Position numbers and translations under genes: made by a program. A model generated the notes under the pieces. The model had not been told where the DNA came from, made no database searches, and saw only the letters and a list, made by a program, of their open reading frames with translations. A stretch of DNA of 64,000 nucleotides from Bacillota bacterium (GTDB lineage Bacteria; Bacillota; SHA-98; UBA4971), in assembly GCA_012516125.1 (NCBI GenBank), contig JAAYXB010000011.1, forward strand, positions 1-64,000, given 5' to 3'. Shown piece by piece: positions 28,886-39,096 of this stretch; position 1 is the stretch's first letter, and each line of letters opens with the position of its first letter.

Positions 28886-29935
28886 TCACCCTCGACCCTC
28901 GGGGGCCGCTTCGCCGATCCCCTGCGCCGCGGCGGGCGCCGCCTTGCCGGCGTAGCCCCGCGGGTGACGGCGGTGCCACTCCCAGGCGGTGGCGATGATG
29001 GTCTCGAGGTCGGCGTAGCGCGGCTTCCAGCCGAGCTCGCGCATTATCCGGTCAGAGCTTGCCACGAGCACCGCCGGGTCCCCAGGGCGGCGCGGCGCGT
29101 CCACGACCGGGATGTCCCGCCCTGTCACGCGGCGCGCTGTCTCGATCACCTGCCGCACCGTGTAGCCTTTGCCACAACCCAGGTTGTAAGACGTCGAGCC
29201 ACACCCGTCCGCGAGCGCCTCGGCAGCCAGCACGTGCGCGGACGCGAGGTCGCACACGTGGATGTAATCGCGCACGCACGTCCCGTCAGATGTGTCATAG
29301 TCTGTGCCGAACACCTGCAGGCGCGGGCGCAGGCCCAGCGCCGTCATGAGCACAAGCGGGATAAGCTGCGTCTCTGGGTCGTGGTCCTCGCCGATGTCCC
29401 CGGCCGGATCGGCCCCGGCGGCGTTAAAGTAACGAAGTGCAACGTATCGCATGCCGTAAGCGCGGTCGTATGCGGCGAGCACGCGCTCGAACATGAGCTT
29501 GGTTTCGCCGTACACGTTCGTCGGGCGGCACTCGGCGTCTTCCTCGATGGGCACTCGCTCCGGATCGCCGTACACGGCTGCCGAGGATGAAAACACGATC
29601 CGCCCCACGCCCGCCTTTCGCATGGCGTCGAGCAGCACGAGGCCTTTGGCCACGTTGTTGTGGTAGTATTTCGCCGGGTCCTCCATGGACTCCGCAACCG
29701 AGGTGTAAGCCGCGAAATGCATCACCACGTCGAACTTGCGCGACGCGAACGCAGCGCCCAAGGCGGCGCGGTCGCCCGTATCGCCGACGATTAGCGGGCA
29801 CCCCGCCACGGCCTCGCGGTGGCCTTTCTCCAGACTATCGTATACGACCACCTCGTGGCCCGCCCGAAGAAGCTCGCGCACTACGTGGCTCCCGATGTAT
29901 CCGGCGCCTCCCACTACCAGTACGTTCACCCGCAA
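28886..29935 (-). CDS. galE: UDP-glucose 4-epimerase
   Basis: MRVNVLVVGGAGYIGSHVVRELLRAGHEV; SSSAAVYGDP; YGETKLMFE; ALRYFNAAGADPAGDIGEDHDPETQLIPLVL; GTCVRDYIHVCDLA. Confidence 0.95.
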   Translation of the reverse strand: MRVNVLVVGGAGYIGSHVVRELLRAGHEVVVYDSLEKGHREAVAGCPLIVGDTGDRAALGAAFASRKFDVVMHFAAYTSVAESMEDPAKYYHNNVAKGLVLLDAMRKAGVGRIVFSSSAAVYGDPERVPIEEDAECRPTNVYGETKLMFERVLAAYDRAYGMRYVALRYFNAAGADPAGDIGEDHDPETQLIPLVLMTALGLRPRLQVFGTDYDTSDGTCVRDYIHVCDLASAHVLAAEALADGCGSTSYNLGCGKGYTVRQVIETARRVTGRDIPVVDAPRRPGDPAVLVASSDRIMRELGWKPRYADLETIIATAWEWHRRHPRGYAGKAAPAAAQGIGEAAPEGRG

Positions 29936-29950
29936 GAACTCCTTCCCCGC

Positions 29951-31849
29951 CTACCTTGTAAACCGCACCTCAAGCCCGAACTCCTGCCGCTTCTCGCGCC
30001 ACGTGGCCGTGATGTCGTAACAATGATGGTGGTTCGTGACGGAGAAGTCGAGGTCCTTTACGGCGTCACCACCGATGTCATACGTTGCGCCGACTCTGGC
30101 GGTCCACGACTGGTTCAACCGCACGGTCATGTCCGCCGCCACCTGGTTGAGCGGGGAGATCGCGTCGAAGGCGAACGGGCTTGCGCCAGAGACGGTCCGG
30201 CGCGTGTAGTCAAGCCCCGCGACAACGCGCGGCGCGTCGCGCCCGAACGCGTCGAGGCTGCCGAACCGGCCGTCGAGACTGACCGTGGCTGCGCGGGACC
30301 CGAGGACGTCGCCGGTGCCATACCAGGCACGCCTGGCGGATACGTTCAGCCCTATGGTAACGTCGAGGCCGCCGATGTTACCTGATTCCGCCTGCCCGTC
30401 GCCGCTCGCCGCCCCGCCGCCGCCAAAGCTGAGCTTCAGCGGTTTTGAAGCCACGGAAATCGCCGCGTATGAACGCGTAGACTCGACGCCGCGCCCCGGC
30501 TCCTCGAACCGCCCTACGCCGCCGCTGAGTGTGACGCGCGCACCCGGGATCGCAATGGGGTCTAGCGTGGCATCCACCGCGGGAAGCGAGTAAGTGGTCC
30601 CCGTGCTGAGGAGGTCCTTGCGGGCAGCAGCCTGGAGAGCCAACGACCCCAGCTTGGCAACGCCCGTAACGCCGCCTTCAAGCCCCGCGCCGGACGCGGT
30701 GCCGGAGCGGTAACGCGCGTCAGCCACCACAGAAAACGCTGTGGGACCCCCATGGGCGAACGTCTCAGTTATGTCAAGCCTGCATAGAGCGGATGCATAT
30801 GGCCCCTCCCACGAGCGCAGGCCCCCGATGAGCGTTGCGCTCACGCCCGGCCCGGGGCGGGCATCGGCGCGCGCCTCGACATGCACGCCCCTGCGCCGCG
30901 TGAGGTAAGCGCCGTCGTACCGGATGGTGAGATCCTCGCGTGAGCGATCCAGGTAAGAGAGACCGGCTACAAAGCCGTTCTCAGGGTCGTACGCCAGCCT
31001 GGGAACAGGATAGCCCTCGCCCTCAACCCATCCTACCCTCTCCCCACGCAACGGGATGGTGAGCCTTGGCACAACCAGCACCGGCAGTTGTTCCAGCCAC
31101 AAAACCGGCCACTCGGCCACGACTCGCCTGTCGGGGTATATCACGAGCTTCCTCGTGGTTACCCGGTAACACGGGTCCTCGAGGTCGCACCCGGTTGCGT
31201 GCGCGTCGGCCAGCGTGAGCTTGTCGGGAGCCACGTCCATTTCTTTCCCGCACACGTAGACCCCCGGGACTGAGCCCTTCGGGTCGAGGACTCGTCCGGT
31301 AGCGGCCTTGAGGTCATATGTGAACAGGGTACAACTTGTGACAGAAGAGCCTCGGCGGACGAGGACGTTCCCGCGCGCCAAGAGTTCCCCGGCGCCCACG
31401 TTGACCCGAAGATAGTCGGCGGACACGAAAAGGTCGCGGTGGGTTGCCCGCACATTGCCGCGGGCCTCCACAATCGTTCCATCGCTACCGTAGTGGTACT
31501 CTGTGGTATCCGCCTCTATCACGACGGGCTCATCGCCGGCGCCGGCACCCACCATACTTGCCCCAGAGCCGCTCGCGGTGTCTGTGATCGCCCCGTGGTC
31601 CGCTGCGCTTGACTTAACGGCCCCTGCGGTAAGAATGATAAGGATCACCGCTGCGAAGACGCCCACGAGCCGCGTGGTTCGCGCGACCGCCTCGACCCTC
31701 TCCCCGCCCCGCAGGGTAGCATGCCCTTGGGTTCGCAAGCACAGGAGCCGCGAGCTGCCAAGGCGCCGCGCATCTCGCCACGGTAGCCGCACCCATCGGA
31801 GAGATGCCGGGAGCGACGCCAGCTCACTCGCGCCCCGCAGTACATTCAC
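29951..31849 (-). CDS. LptD/OstA-like outer-membrane LPS assembly protein
   Basis: OstA-type N-terminal domain (VIEADTTEYHYGSDGTIVEARGNVRATHRDLFVSADYLRVNVGAGELLARGNVLV) then a long beta-strand-rich region ending HHCYDITATWREKRQEFGLEVRFTR. Confidence 0.7.
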   Translation of the reverse strand: MNVLRGASELASLPASLRWVRLPWRDARRLGSSRLLCLRTQGHATLRGGERVEAVARTTRLVGVFAAVILIILTAGAVKSSAADHGAITDTASGSGASMVGAGAGDEPVVIEADTTEYHYGSDGTIVEARGNVRATHRDLFVSADYLRVNVGAGELLARGNVLVRRGSSVTSCTLFTYDLKAATGRVLDPKGSVPGVYVCGKEMDVAPDKLTLADAHATGCDLEDPCYRVTTRKLVIYPDRRVVAEWPVLWLEQLPVLVVPRLTIPLRGERVGWVEGEGYPVPRLAYDPENGFVAGLSYLDRSREDLTIRYDGAYLTRRRGVHVEARADARPGPGVSATLIGGLRSWEGPYASALCRLDITETFAHGGPTAFSVVADARYRSGTASGAGLEGGVTGVAKLGSLALQAAARKDLLSTGTTYSLPAVDATLDPIAIPGARVTLSGGVGRFEEPGRGVESTRSYAAISVASKPLKLSFGGGGAASGDGQAESGNIGGLDVTIGLNVSARRAWYGTGDVLGSRAATVSLDGRFGSLDAFGRDAPRVVAGLDYTRRTVSGASPFAFDAISPLNQVAADMTVRLNQSWTARVGATYDIGGDAVKDLDFSVTNHHHCYDITATWREKRQEFGLEVRFTR

Positions 31850-31892
31850 CTGTAGTCTGCTAGTGGACCGGGTGGAAATCCCATATCACTCC

Positions 31893-31926
31893 TGAAAAAG
31901 GCCCCTCGAACAACCTCGGGGGCCCC
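31893..31926 (-). terminator. Probable intrinsic terminator downstream of the 31984-33036 gene
   Basis: Minus strand: GGGGCCCCCGAGGTTGTTCGAGGGGCCTTTTTC, a hairpin followed by a T tract. Confidence 0.6.
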
Positions 31927-31983
31927 ACTTCCGGACGCGGGTCTTCACTCAAGCAAACCGGGCAGCGGCTCGTCCGCTCCCTC

Positions 31984-33036
31984 CTACTTACCCGGCTTTA
32001 TCTGAACGGTCGGCGCTTCCTTCGTAAGCTCCACGGCCGTGTCCACGGGGAGCGTCATGCCCAGGACCTTCGTATCGGCGCCAACAGCCACGTAAAACTC
32101 GGTGCCATCAGGGATGTTGACGTCCTTGCCCTGGACGAAGAACGCGCCGAGCGCCCCGACGGGCCCGAACACTATGAACCCGGCCAAGCCCGCCCCGATG
32201 GCCAGCTGCATCGACTCATTCAGCTTCTGCGTGCCCTCGTCAAAGGCAAGCGGGACCGCCACGCCGTCGAGCGTCCGCACATCCTTTAGCTCCAGCGTGA
32301 TCTTGCCGTCGCGGCCCAGCCGTCCGGCCGGCGACACCTCCGTCACGATGCCATGGCCAAGCGTTCCCTTCGGGATGACCAGCTCGCTCCCGACGACCAC
32401 GTCACGCGCCACCTCTATATCGACCTTCTGTCCTTTCTGGGTGACACTAGAGTCAAGCTTCCCGAGGAGCTTGATCCTGACGGGCTGCCCCTTCGGAAGC
32501 ATCGTGTCCTTCGTCTTCAGCGTCCCATCAGGCAGGCACAGCGCGGCGAGGTGATCGGCCCGGGTCACAATGGATCCTTCACCGGGCGCACCGAGGACCA
32601 TGGTCTCCAGCCGCTCCAGCTTGGTGACGGCCGGCTCCGACGTCACACGCCTCTGCACGAACCACTCAACCGCGCCAAGCTTGTACCCCACAGACGGCCC
32701 CACACCAGGACCGCCGCCCGTGAGCACCCGGAGCCTGGCGATCCGATCTATCACCGACCCCTCCTGGGGTTTGCCAAAAAGCTCACCTTCCAGCCGGGCC
32801 ACGCGGTCCACGATGGCTCCGCTGAGCTCTTTTCCGTACAGCGTTACCTCGATCCCTGCAAGGCTCTTCAAGAGCGTCGGCTGCTCCTGGGCAAGGGCCG
32901 GGACGAGTGATGTCGCGACGATGATAGCTGAAATAGTTATAGCTACGCCTGCCTTCGTGATGCTTCTCACGCTGCGTGCGTACACGCGCACTGACCCCCT
33001 TTCCTCTTTACCACAGCCGACCTTCGCCCCACCCAA
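31984..33036 (-). CDS. Secreted protein with repeated RxARLExxLFG-like motifs
   Basis: Signal peptide (ITISAIIVATSLVPALA); repeats LYGKELSGAIVDRVARLEGELFGKPQEGSVIDRIARLRVLTG. Confidence 0.75.
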   Translation of the reverse strand: MGGAKVGCGKEERGSVRVYARSVRSITKAGVAITISAIIVATSLVPALAQEQPTLLKSLAGIEVTLYGKELSGAIVDRVARLEGELFGKPQEGSVIDRIARLRVLTGGGPGVGPSVGYKLGAVEWFVQRRVTSEPAVTKLERLETMVLGAPGEGSIVTRADHLAALCLPDGTLKTKDTMLPKGQPVRIKLLGKLDSSVTQKGQKVDIEVARDVVVGSELVIPKGTLGHGIVTEVSPAGRLGRDGKITLELKDVRTLDGVAVPLAFDEGTQKLNESMQLAIGAGLAGFIVFGPVGALGAFFVQGKDVNIPDGTEFYVAVGADTKVLGMTLPVDTAVELTKEAPTVQIKPGK

Positions 33037-33049
33037 CCCGTTTGGGACT

Positions 33050-34471
33050 TTAGAACCTGATCGTCAGCTCCGCCGTGGCGACGTTTGTGCGATGCGACCC
33101 CGGCGACATAGTCTCGGGATCTAGCTCGTGGAAGTCTATGAGCCTGTAGCCGAGCACGATGGAGGTCGTCCCGCCGAACGTGTAGCCCAGGCCGAAGCTG
33201 GCGGTGGTCTTGCGCGCATCCAGCGAGAGACCCGGCAGCGTGTAGTCGCCGAACACCCCCGCCGCCTTCGAGCCAGAGTCACCCGCCTTCTCCTGCGAGG
33301 TAGACGCGCTCCATTCGATCCCCTTCGGCACCAGATCCGTGATCCGCGAGTACGTGTACCCTGCCCTGATGAAGGCCGAGTCCGACAGGGCGAACTTGTA
33401 GTCAATCCCGAGGAGCGTCGTCGCCCTGGCCTTGCTCTCGCTGTCATCATCCGGCTTTTCATCGCCCTTGACCAACTCATAACTCGCCCGGAATATCGCA
33501 AGTTGGCTCAGGGCGTACTTCAGGTCGAGGCGGGCGATAACATCATCCCCCTCGCCGGGCGCGATACCGCCAGGAGGGGGCGGCCCGCCGAGTGATAGCT
33601 CCGCTTTTGCCCCGTCGTCCAGGGGAATGCTGAGCGCCCTCTTCTGGCTCGTACCCTCGCCAGCATTGGCCGCTGGGGCCGCCGGAGACATGGGCCCGAC
33701 GACAGCAGGCACACTGGATTCTTCGCTGCTCCCGAGGAGCTCAGATAGCCTCTTACCGCCGGAAAACGCCTGACGCCCTGCGTCCCCCGGAATCGCTGAA
33801 AGTGCCGCTATGATCCCGGGGTCCGGACGCAGCCGCAGCGAGGACCATGCCTGGAAGGACTCAGGCAGCCGGGGTGTCCCCGGAATCACACCGAGAAGCG
33901 TCTGTGACAGGGAACCCGTCGCAGATGCTCCGCCCGGCACGACGGTTGTGCCAGTGGCCTCGTTTCCCGCGCCGACGGGGGCGCTCGAGGCGGTGCCGGG
34001 AGACGCACCCATCCCGCTCATGGTCGGAGCCCCGCCTGCACCGTCCTTACCATCTACGATCCCCGAGAGAACATGCCTCGTCGTTCCAGCCACCATGGCA
34101 AGCTCGCTAGCGAACTCCTCTTGGAGCCGCGCCAGCATTTCACGCTGCTGCGGCGTCAGCGTCGCTCCGCCCTTCACGCGGTCGCCGAGGCGCGCGATCG
34201 CCCACGCCATTTCGTATCGGGTGATAACCCGGTCCCCACCGAACGCGTCGGCCGAGTAGCCCTCCACGAGCCCGAGGCGCGCGAATTCAGTGAGCACGGC
34301 GTAGGACCAATGCCCCCCTGGGACTTCGGCGAAGGGGTTTGTGGCCGCGCGTGCGCCGGAAGCCGCGAATGCCACGAGAAGCACAAGCACCGCGGCAGCA
34401 AAGCCTCTTACGACGGGCGCGTCGCAGCCTCCCCGATGGGCATGCACATGCCCCCCGGGCTCCTTCGTCAT
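33050..34471 (-). CDS. SLH-domain outer-membrane beta-barrel protein
   Basis: Signal peptide then NPFAEVPGGHWSYAVLTEFARLGLVEGYSADAFGGDRVITRYEMAWAIARL; beta-barrel-like C-terminus ending NVATAELTIRF. Confidence 0.82.
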   Translation of the reverse strand: MTKEPGGHVHAHRGGCDAPVVRGFAAAVLVLLVAFAASGARAATNPFAEVPGGHWSYAVLTEFARLGLVEGYSADAFGGDRVITRYEMAWAIARLGDRVKGGATLTPQQREMLARLQEEFASELAMVAGTTRHVLSGIVDGKDGAGGAPTMSGMGASPGTASSAPVGAGNEATGTTVVPGGASATGSLSQTLLGVIPGTPRLPESFQAWSSLRLRPDPGIIAALSAIPGDAGRQAFSGGKRLSELLGSSEESSVPAVVGPMSPAAPAANAGEGTSQKRALSIPLDDGAKAELSLGGPPPPGGIAPGEGDDVIARLDLKYALSQLAIFRASYELVKGDEKPDDDSESKARATTLLGIDYKFALSDSAFIRAGYTYSRITDLVPKGIEWSASTSQEKAGDSGSKAAGVFGDYTLPGLSLDARKTTASFGLGYTFGGTTSIVLGYRLIDFHELDPETMSPGSHRTNVATAELTIRF

Positions 34472-34649
34472 CTCTCGATATCTGCTGGTTCCGTACACTG
34501 CGGGCCACCACACCTCAGCAGCGTCATCGCGCCGGGCCCCCGCCTGCTCCGCACAAGTGCTGCCGGAGACGAGCCAACAGGACCCTTCTGTGCCCCAATC
34601 TGCCTTAATAAGTATTCTATGACCCCACGAGAAATCCCTCCCCGGGGTT

Positions 34650-35153
34650 CTACTTTTCGACTGAATGGAAAAATCTTTCGGCAAGGATAACAGCGACATA
34701 GTCATCGAACGGCTCACCGGGCGTCCGTAGGGACAGGGGAACAAGCTTCCCCAGGCCGCGGAGGGGATGGTCCTTAAGGTATCGTCTTCGCCCCTCCATG
34801 CTGCTCTCGTGCTCGTTGACAAAGACCACACGAAGGCGATCCGCCCCGGCCTGACCCAGCGCCGCCCGGATTTCCTGCGCAAGCCCCCTAGACCCTGTCC
34901 GGTCGCCGATCACGACGGTGTCCACTCCATGCGCTCGGGCAAGCTCACTGATCCTCTCCCCTATTTCCGTCCTGGCGACTATCCCTTTCACAAGGACGGT
35001 GCCATCAGCCTTCGCCACGGCTATGCCGCATTTGTCGCGCCCGGGATCCACGGCTATGACCACTTCCGGCCGGCCCCGGTCATCCTTCCGGCCCTGACAG
35101 CGCGACTCATCCATATCCCCACCCCACATGCCCGCATCCCACCTGCACCTCAA
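34650..35153 (-). CDS. YqgF/RuvX-like RNase H-fold protein
   Basis: VVIAVDPGRDKCGIAVAKADGTVLVKGIV...VDTVVIGDRTGSRGLAQEI...VVFVNEHESSMEGRRRYL. Confidence 0.75.
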   Translation of the reverse strand: MRCRWDAGMWGGDMDESRCQGRKDDRGRPEVVIAVDPGRDKCGIAVAKADGTVLVKGIVARTEIGERISELARAHGVDTVVIGDRTGSRGLAQEIRAALGQAGADRLRVVFVNEHESSMEGRRRYLKDHPLRGLGKLVPLSLRTPGEPFDDYVAVILAERFFHSVEK

Positions 35154-35543
35154 ATTCTACCAGGTTTGGTCGCGGACGGGAATAGCCTTCGCGGAAAATC
35201 GCCTAAACGGGTGATGAGGCTTCCGGCCTCTGTCCCCTGGCAAGCCCCCCGCTACCCTGAAAACGGACAGTCCATTTTCATGATTCAGTGGTGCCGCGGA
35301 ATGCCTGTCAAGGACAACCACTGCGCAGGGTGGCGACCGCCCCGCCGCAGCTTGACTTGCTACGGATAGCCAACGTCGAAGTTGAAACGACGCCCAAGGC
35401 CACAATAGGCAGGTTTCGTCCGCGTCATGCCCTCCATGTCATGCTCTCCATGCCCAGCGCAACTGCTGAGTCCGGGCTTGCCTACCAATAAGACCCCCAC
35501 CGGAAGACTATCCCCTAGATAAAGGCTATCCCCTGGATAACGC

Positions 35544-35577
35544 AAAACCCCGGGGGAGTCGCCTCCCCCGGGGCACC
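35544..35577 (-). terminator. Intrinsic terminator downstream of OmpM-like porin 1
   Basis: Minus strand: GCCCCGGGGGAGGCGACTCCCCCGGGGTTTTGCG, a strong GC hairpin followed by TTTT. Confidence 0.85.
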
Positions 35578-35590
35578 GCACAAGGTCGGA

Positions 35591-38431
35591 CTAGAAGGTG
35601 ACCTTCAGCGAGCCCGTGATGATGCGCGCCGTGTAGTCAACCTCGGTATCGTTCGCGTCGCGGGTCCTGTCGGACTTCACGACCTTGTAGCCCAGCTTCA
35701 GAGTGGTGTTGGTCGCGATGTTGTACGTATAGTTCAGCTCAGCAATGAGGTTGTTGAGCGGCGAGTAAACTGGCTCAGCCGAATTCATGAGCGCGTAGAA
35801 CTCAGCCTTCGCATCGATGCTCGCCTTGGCCGTAAGCTGCGAGGAGAGACCAGTCTTCAGAATGCTCTTCTTGTAGACATCGGTGTTCGCAGCAAGGTTC
35901 CTCTTGATCTCGTAGTTGTAGCTGCCGCTCACCTTGGTGGCCTCGGTCAGCGGGAACTCGGCCGAGGCGCCAGCCTTGAACACGCTCGTGTTGCTGTTCT
36001 TGACACCGTACGGACTGTCGTCCTCGATGATGCCAGCCTTGTCATCCATCTTCGTCCAGTTGTAACCGCCGGTTAGCTTGAGGTTGGACGTCAGGGCGTA
36101 GTTAACACCGAGGTCGAACACGCGCTTCGTGTAGTACGGCTCAGATGCAGCCCCGCCATCCTTCCAGCTTGCAGCGGTGACCTTGTACTCAGCGGTGATC
36201 GGAACGACCTCCGCCTCTTGCTCGGTCTTGAACTTCGCCACGTACTCGCCCTTCACGCCGCCGGTGAGTTTGAACACGTTGGTGTTGTTAGCATAGTCCC
36301 AGCCATCGGCCGGCGGGTTGGTCAGCACGTAGAGCTTATTCTCGACGCTCGCGCTCGGGGTCACCCGGAGATTGCCCCACAGCATCTCGTACTTCGCACC
36401 CGCGGTGGCGGTGTTGGTCTTCCACTCGTCCCAGTCTTTCGTATAGTCGGCGTCACCCTCAACCTTGTAGCCGCCGCTCAGCTCGAGTTTCCCAATGGGG
36501 AGCTTGCCATCGATGCTGACGGACTTGATGTCGGTCTGGATGCCGCCGTTATCGGGATCCCGGTTTACGAAGTCCGGATAGAAGCTGTACTCTACCCGGG
36601 TGACATTCCCGGCCAGCTCGAGAGAACCCACCTTACCGGTCACGTCGATCTTCGCGGCAGTTCCGGAATCATCGACGCCGTAGCCAGATTCCGGCTGGTC
36701 CCAGCCGTACCAGACATCCTTCGCGAACTCGCCCGACACGGTCCAGCCAGGCGCCATGGCGAAGCTGCCGTAAACGCTGAACACCGTGTCGCTGTACGAG
36801 TCGTGCGGATCGTCTCCGGGGTTTGCCACGTCGACGGACTGCGGATCCTCATACGCCCGAACGTACGCGACGCCCAGCTTCAGGTTGTCGGTCAGGCTGA
36901 CCTTGCCGTCGGCTGCACAGACGTACTCCGCAGTAGTCGGAAACGGCCAGTTCCCATTGTCCTTGCTCGACACATCGTCCTTCAGCCTGAGGAAGAGCGT
37001 GGTGCCGGAGAACTTGCCGTACTTAACCTGGGCGACTACACCCTCGTAAGCTGGGTCGCCGTAGTCATCCTCGAGCATATCACCGGTCATTGTGTAGGGT
37101 GTAAAAGCCCCGTCGGGAAGCACTGCACCGCCCGCGTTCAGTTGCGCAAGCATTCCAGGCGTCTTGACCTCGAGCGACAGGCTGCCGAGCTCGAAGTTCG
37201 TCACGTCGTTGCCGGCGAACAGGTTCTTCACCGTGGCGAGACCGACGCTCACGACCACATCGTCGGCCGGCTTCGCGGTCAGCGTGAGATCCAGCTTGTG
37301 CTCGAACACGGAACCAGGATAGTATGCGCCATCACTATGGCGATCAGCCGGGTCCGAGTCGAAAATGTCGTTGGGATCCTTCCAGGCCTTGCTGCCCGTG
37401 AATTTGCCATTCACTGCGTCCCAGGAGACGTTCCAGGGAGCGTAAATGTCGACGTCCTCCAGCTTGACCTCGCTCGACCCGCTTATCGTGACCTTCTCGT
37501 GGCCGGCGATGTGCTGGTCAAGCTTGGTGCCGATAGCGGTCGCTTTCTCGTCGACCACCCCTAGCTTCTCCTCGAGGTCGACGATCTTGGCGTTGGCGAG
37601 CGCGAGATCGTTCTCGAGCGCCGTCACGCGGATACCGAGAGCGGTGAGTTCGAGACTGAACTCCTCCTTCAGGGCATCGATCAGGGCGATGAGCTCCTTG
37701 GCCTTGGCCTCGATCTTCGCGCTGAGCTCGTTGTCGCCAGCAGCGATCTTCTGCTCGAGCTCGGCCTTGATGGCGGCGAGCTTCTCGGCGAGGTCCGCAT
37801 CGCCAGCAGCAACCTTGGTCTCGAGTTCGAGAGCTTTCACGCTGAGCTCGCCCTCGAGAAGGGCCAGAGCGCCATCGAGCTCGACGACCTTGGCGTTGAT
37901 CTCGTCGGCCTTCCTGTCGACCTCGTCGACCTTGCCGGAGACCGCGTCAACCGCGCCCTCAACGCCCGCGACCTTGCCCTCCACACCCGCAACCTTCGCC
38001 GCGAGCGCGTCGAGCTCCTCGGTCTTCAGCTTCTCGACTATGGTCTGCTCGATGACCTTCTCGATAACGGGCTTCTCAACGGTAACGGTCTCTCTCTCAA
38101 TGATTTTCTCGGTCGGCGCAGGAGCCGGAGCGGGAGCCGGCGGAGGGGTAAGCCCTGCCTTAGCGGCCTCTATCTCGGCCTTTATCTGCGCGTCGAGGGA
38201 GACCAGGAGCCGTGCGATGACCATGGCCATCTGGTACCTGGTCATCGGCTCCGCGCCCTTGAAGGTGCCATCGGGGAAGCCCTCGACAAGCCCATAGGCG
38301 GCGAGCTGCTTCACGGCCTCGTATGCCCAGTGGTTCTCAGGCACGTCGGCAAACGGACCCGCTGCCGTAGGAACTGCCAGCGCCAGCACGAGTACCGCTG
38401 CCAGCGCAATGGGCATATACCTCTTCATCAT
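35591..38431 (-). CDS. OmpM-like porin 1: SLH domain, coiled coil, C-terminal beta-barrel
   Basis: Signal peptide; FADVPENHWAYEAVKQLAAYGLVEGFPDGTFKGAEPMTRYQMAMVIARLL; long coiled coil; barrel ending ARIITGSLKVTF. Confidence 0.9.
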   Translation of the reverse strand: MMKRYMPIALAAVLVLALAVPTAAGPFADVPENHWAYEAVKQLAAYGLVEGFPDGTFKGAEPMTRYQMAMVIARLLVSLDAQIKAEIEAAKAGLTPPPAPAPAPAPTEKIIERETVTVEKPVIEKVIEQTIVEKLKTEELDALAAKVAGVEGKVAGVEGAVDAVSGKVDEVDRKADEINAKVVELDGALALLEGELSVKALELETKVAAGDADLAEKLAAIKAELEQKIAAGDNELSAKIEAKAKELIALIDALKEEFSLELTALGIRVTALENDLALANAKIVDLEEKLGVVDEKATAIGTKLDQHIAGHEKVTISGSSEVKLEDVDIYAPWNVSWDAVNGKFTGSKAWKDPNDIFDSDPADRHSDGAYYPGSVFEHKLDLTLTAKPADDVVVSVGLATVKNLFAGNDVTNFELGSLSLEVKTPGMLAQLNAGGAVLPDGAFTPYTMTGDMLEDDYGDPAYEGVVAQVKYGKFSGTTLFLRLKDDVSSKDNGNWPFPTTAEYVCAADGKVSLTDNLKLGVAYVRAYEDPQSVDVANPGDDPHDSYSDTVFSVYGSFAMAPGWTVSGEFAKDVWYGWDQPESGYGVDDSGTAAKIDVTGKVGSLELAGNVTRVEYSFYPDFVNRDPDNGGIQTDIKSVSIDGKLPIGKLELSGGYKVEGDADYTKDWDEWKTNTATAGAKYEMLWGNLRVTPSASVENKLYVLTNPPADGWDYANNTNVFKLTGGVKGEYVAKFKTEQEAEVVPITAEYKVTAASWKDGGAASEPYYTKRVFDLGVNYALTSNLKLTGGYNWTKMDDKAGIIEDDSPYGVKNSNTSVFKAGASAEFPLTEATKVSGSYNYEIKRNLAANTDVYKKSILKTGLSSQLTAKASIDAKAEFYALMNSAEPVYSPLNNLIAELNYTYNIATNTTLKLGYKVVKSDRTRDANDTEVDYTARIITGSLKVTF

Positions 38432-38852
38432 GATATACCCCCTTGGTTTTAGTCGTCTTCAGGGCCATGCGCCTTGCCCCACAGGCCCGGCGGTGAGTAG
38501 CCTCGTTCCCTCATCCCCCGCAGCCTGCAGCGCCCGGCCCATGCCCCCTTGCTTTATCCCTCACCGGCCTTCGTGGGAAACCTCAGGTTTTCACCTCCTT
38601 TCGCCCACTGCCGTACGGGATAAACATGGCTCACGAGCCAATATTGGCCTCGTCTTGCTGTATTCTCCATTATGACAAGAATTCCTTCAATTGGACGGAA
38701 CTTTTTTGGCCGTCTCGCAGGCGTTTTGAGGTATTATTCGTCAGGCCATCCTTGTTTTCCTTCCAGAAGGCAAACCTGTCTTCGCTGCCATGCTGCCACC
38801 AGACGGCCCAGCGACCGCGCGTCTTTCCGACTCCGCCATAGACACCTGCACG

Positions 38853-39052
38853 CTAAGTGAGGGTGCAGAAATGCTCCCGACTTTTGGGAGGGGTTGCCGG
38901 TGTTGCACTCGGGGACGGCGCCCCAAGCGGGGCGCCTTGACAAAATCCGGCCCGTCGGGCAGGTGGCCGGATTTTGACACCCCTCGTGCAATCACCGGCA
39001 ACCCAGCAACTACTGGAAAACGCACAAGAATTAACGCACCCCCACTTAGAGT
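38853..39052. repeat. Dispersed repeat family I, copy with core orientation flipped relative to arms
   Basis: Left arm TAAGTGAGGGTGCAGAAATGCTCCCGACTTTTGGGAGGGGTTGCCGGTG is the reverse complement of the B arm; core same orientation as at 28644; right arm ...CAGCAACTACTGG...TTAACGCACCCCCACTTAG resembles reverse complement of the A arm. Confidence 0.88.
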
Positions 39053-39055
39053 ATA

Positions 39056-39096
39056 TGAAAAGCCCCGGGGTAATTTCCCCAGGGCCTGCCTGGCAA
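39056..39096 (-). terminator. Putative terminator hairpin adjoining the repeat
   Basis: Minus strand GGCCCTGGGGAAATTACCCCGGGGCTTTTCATA. Confidence 0.5.

Noticed and set aside
35355-35400. GGATAGCCAACGTCGAAGTTG resembling the outer flank of arrays A and B
   Set aside because: Match confined to about 20 bp with no array nearby; could be chance.
36218-37564. 448-aa ORF antisense to OmpM-like porin 1, and similar antisense ORFs at 40300..41253 and 41386..42111
   Set aside because: Mirror frames of the porin coding sequences; no recognisable domains.
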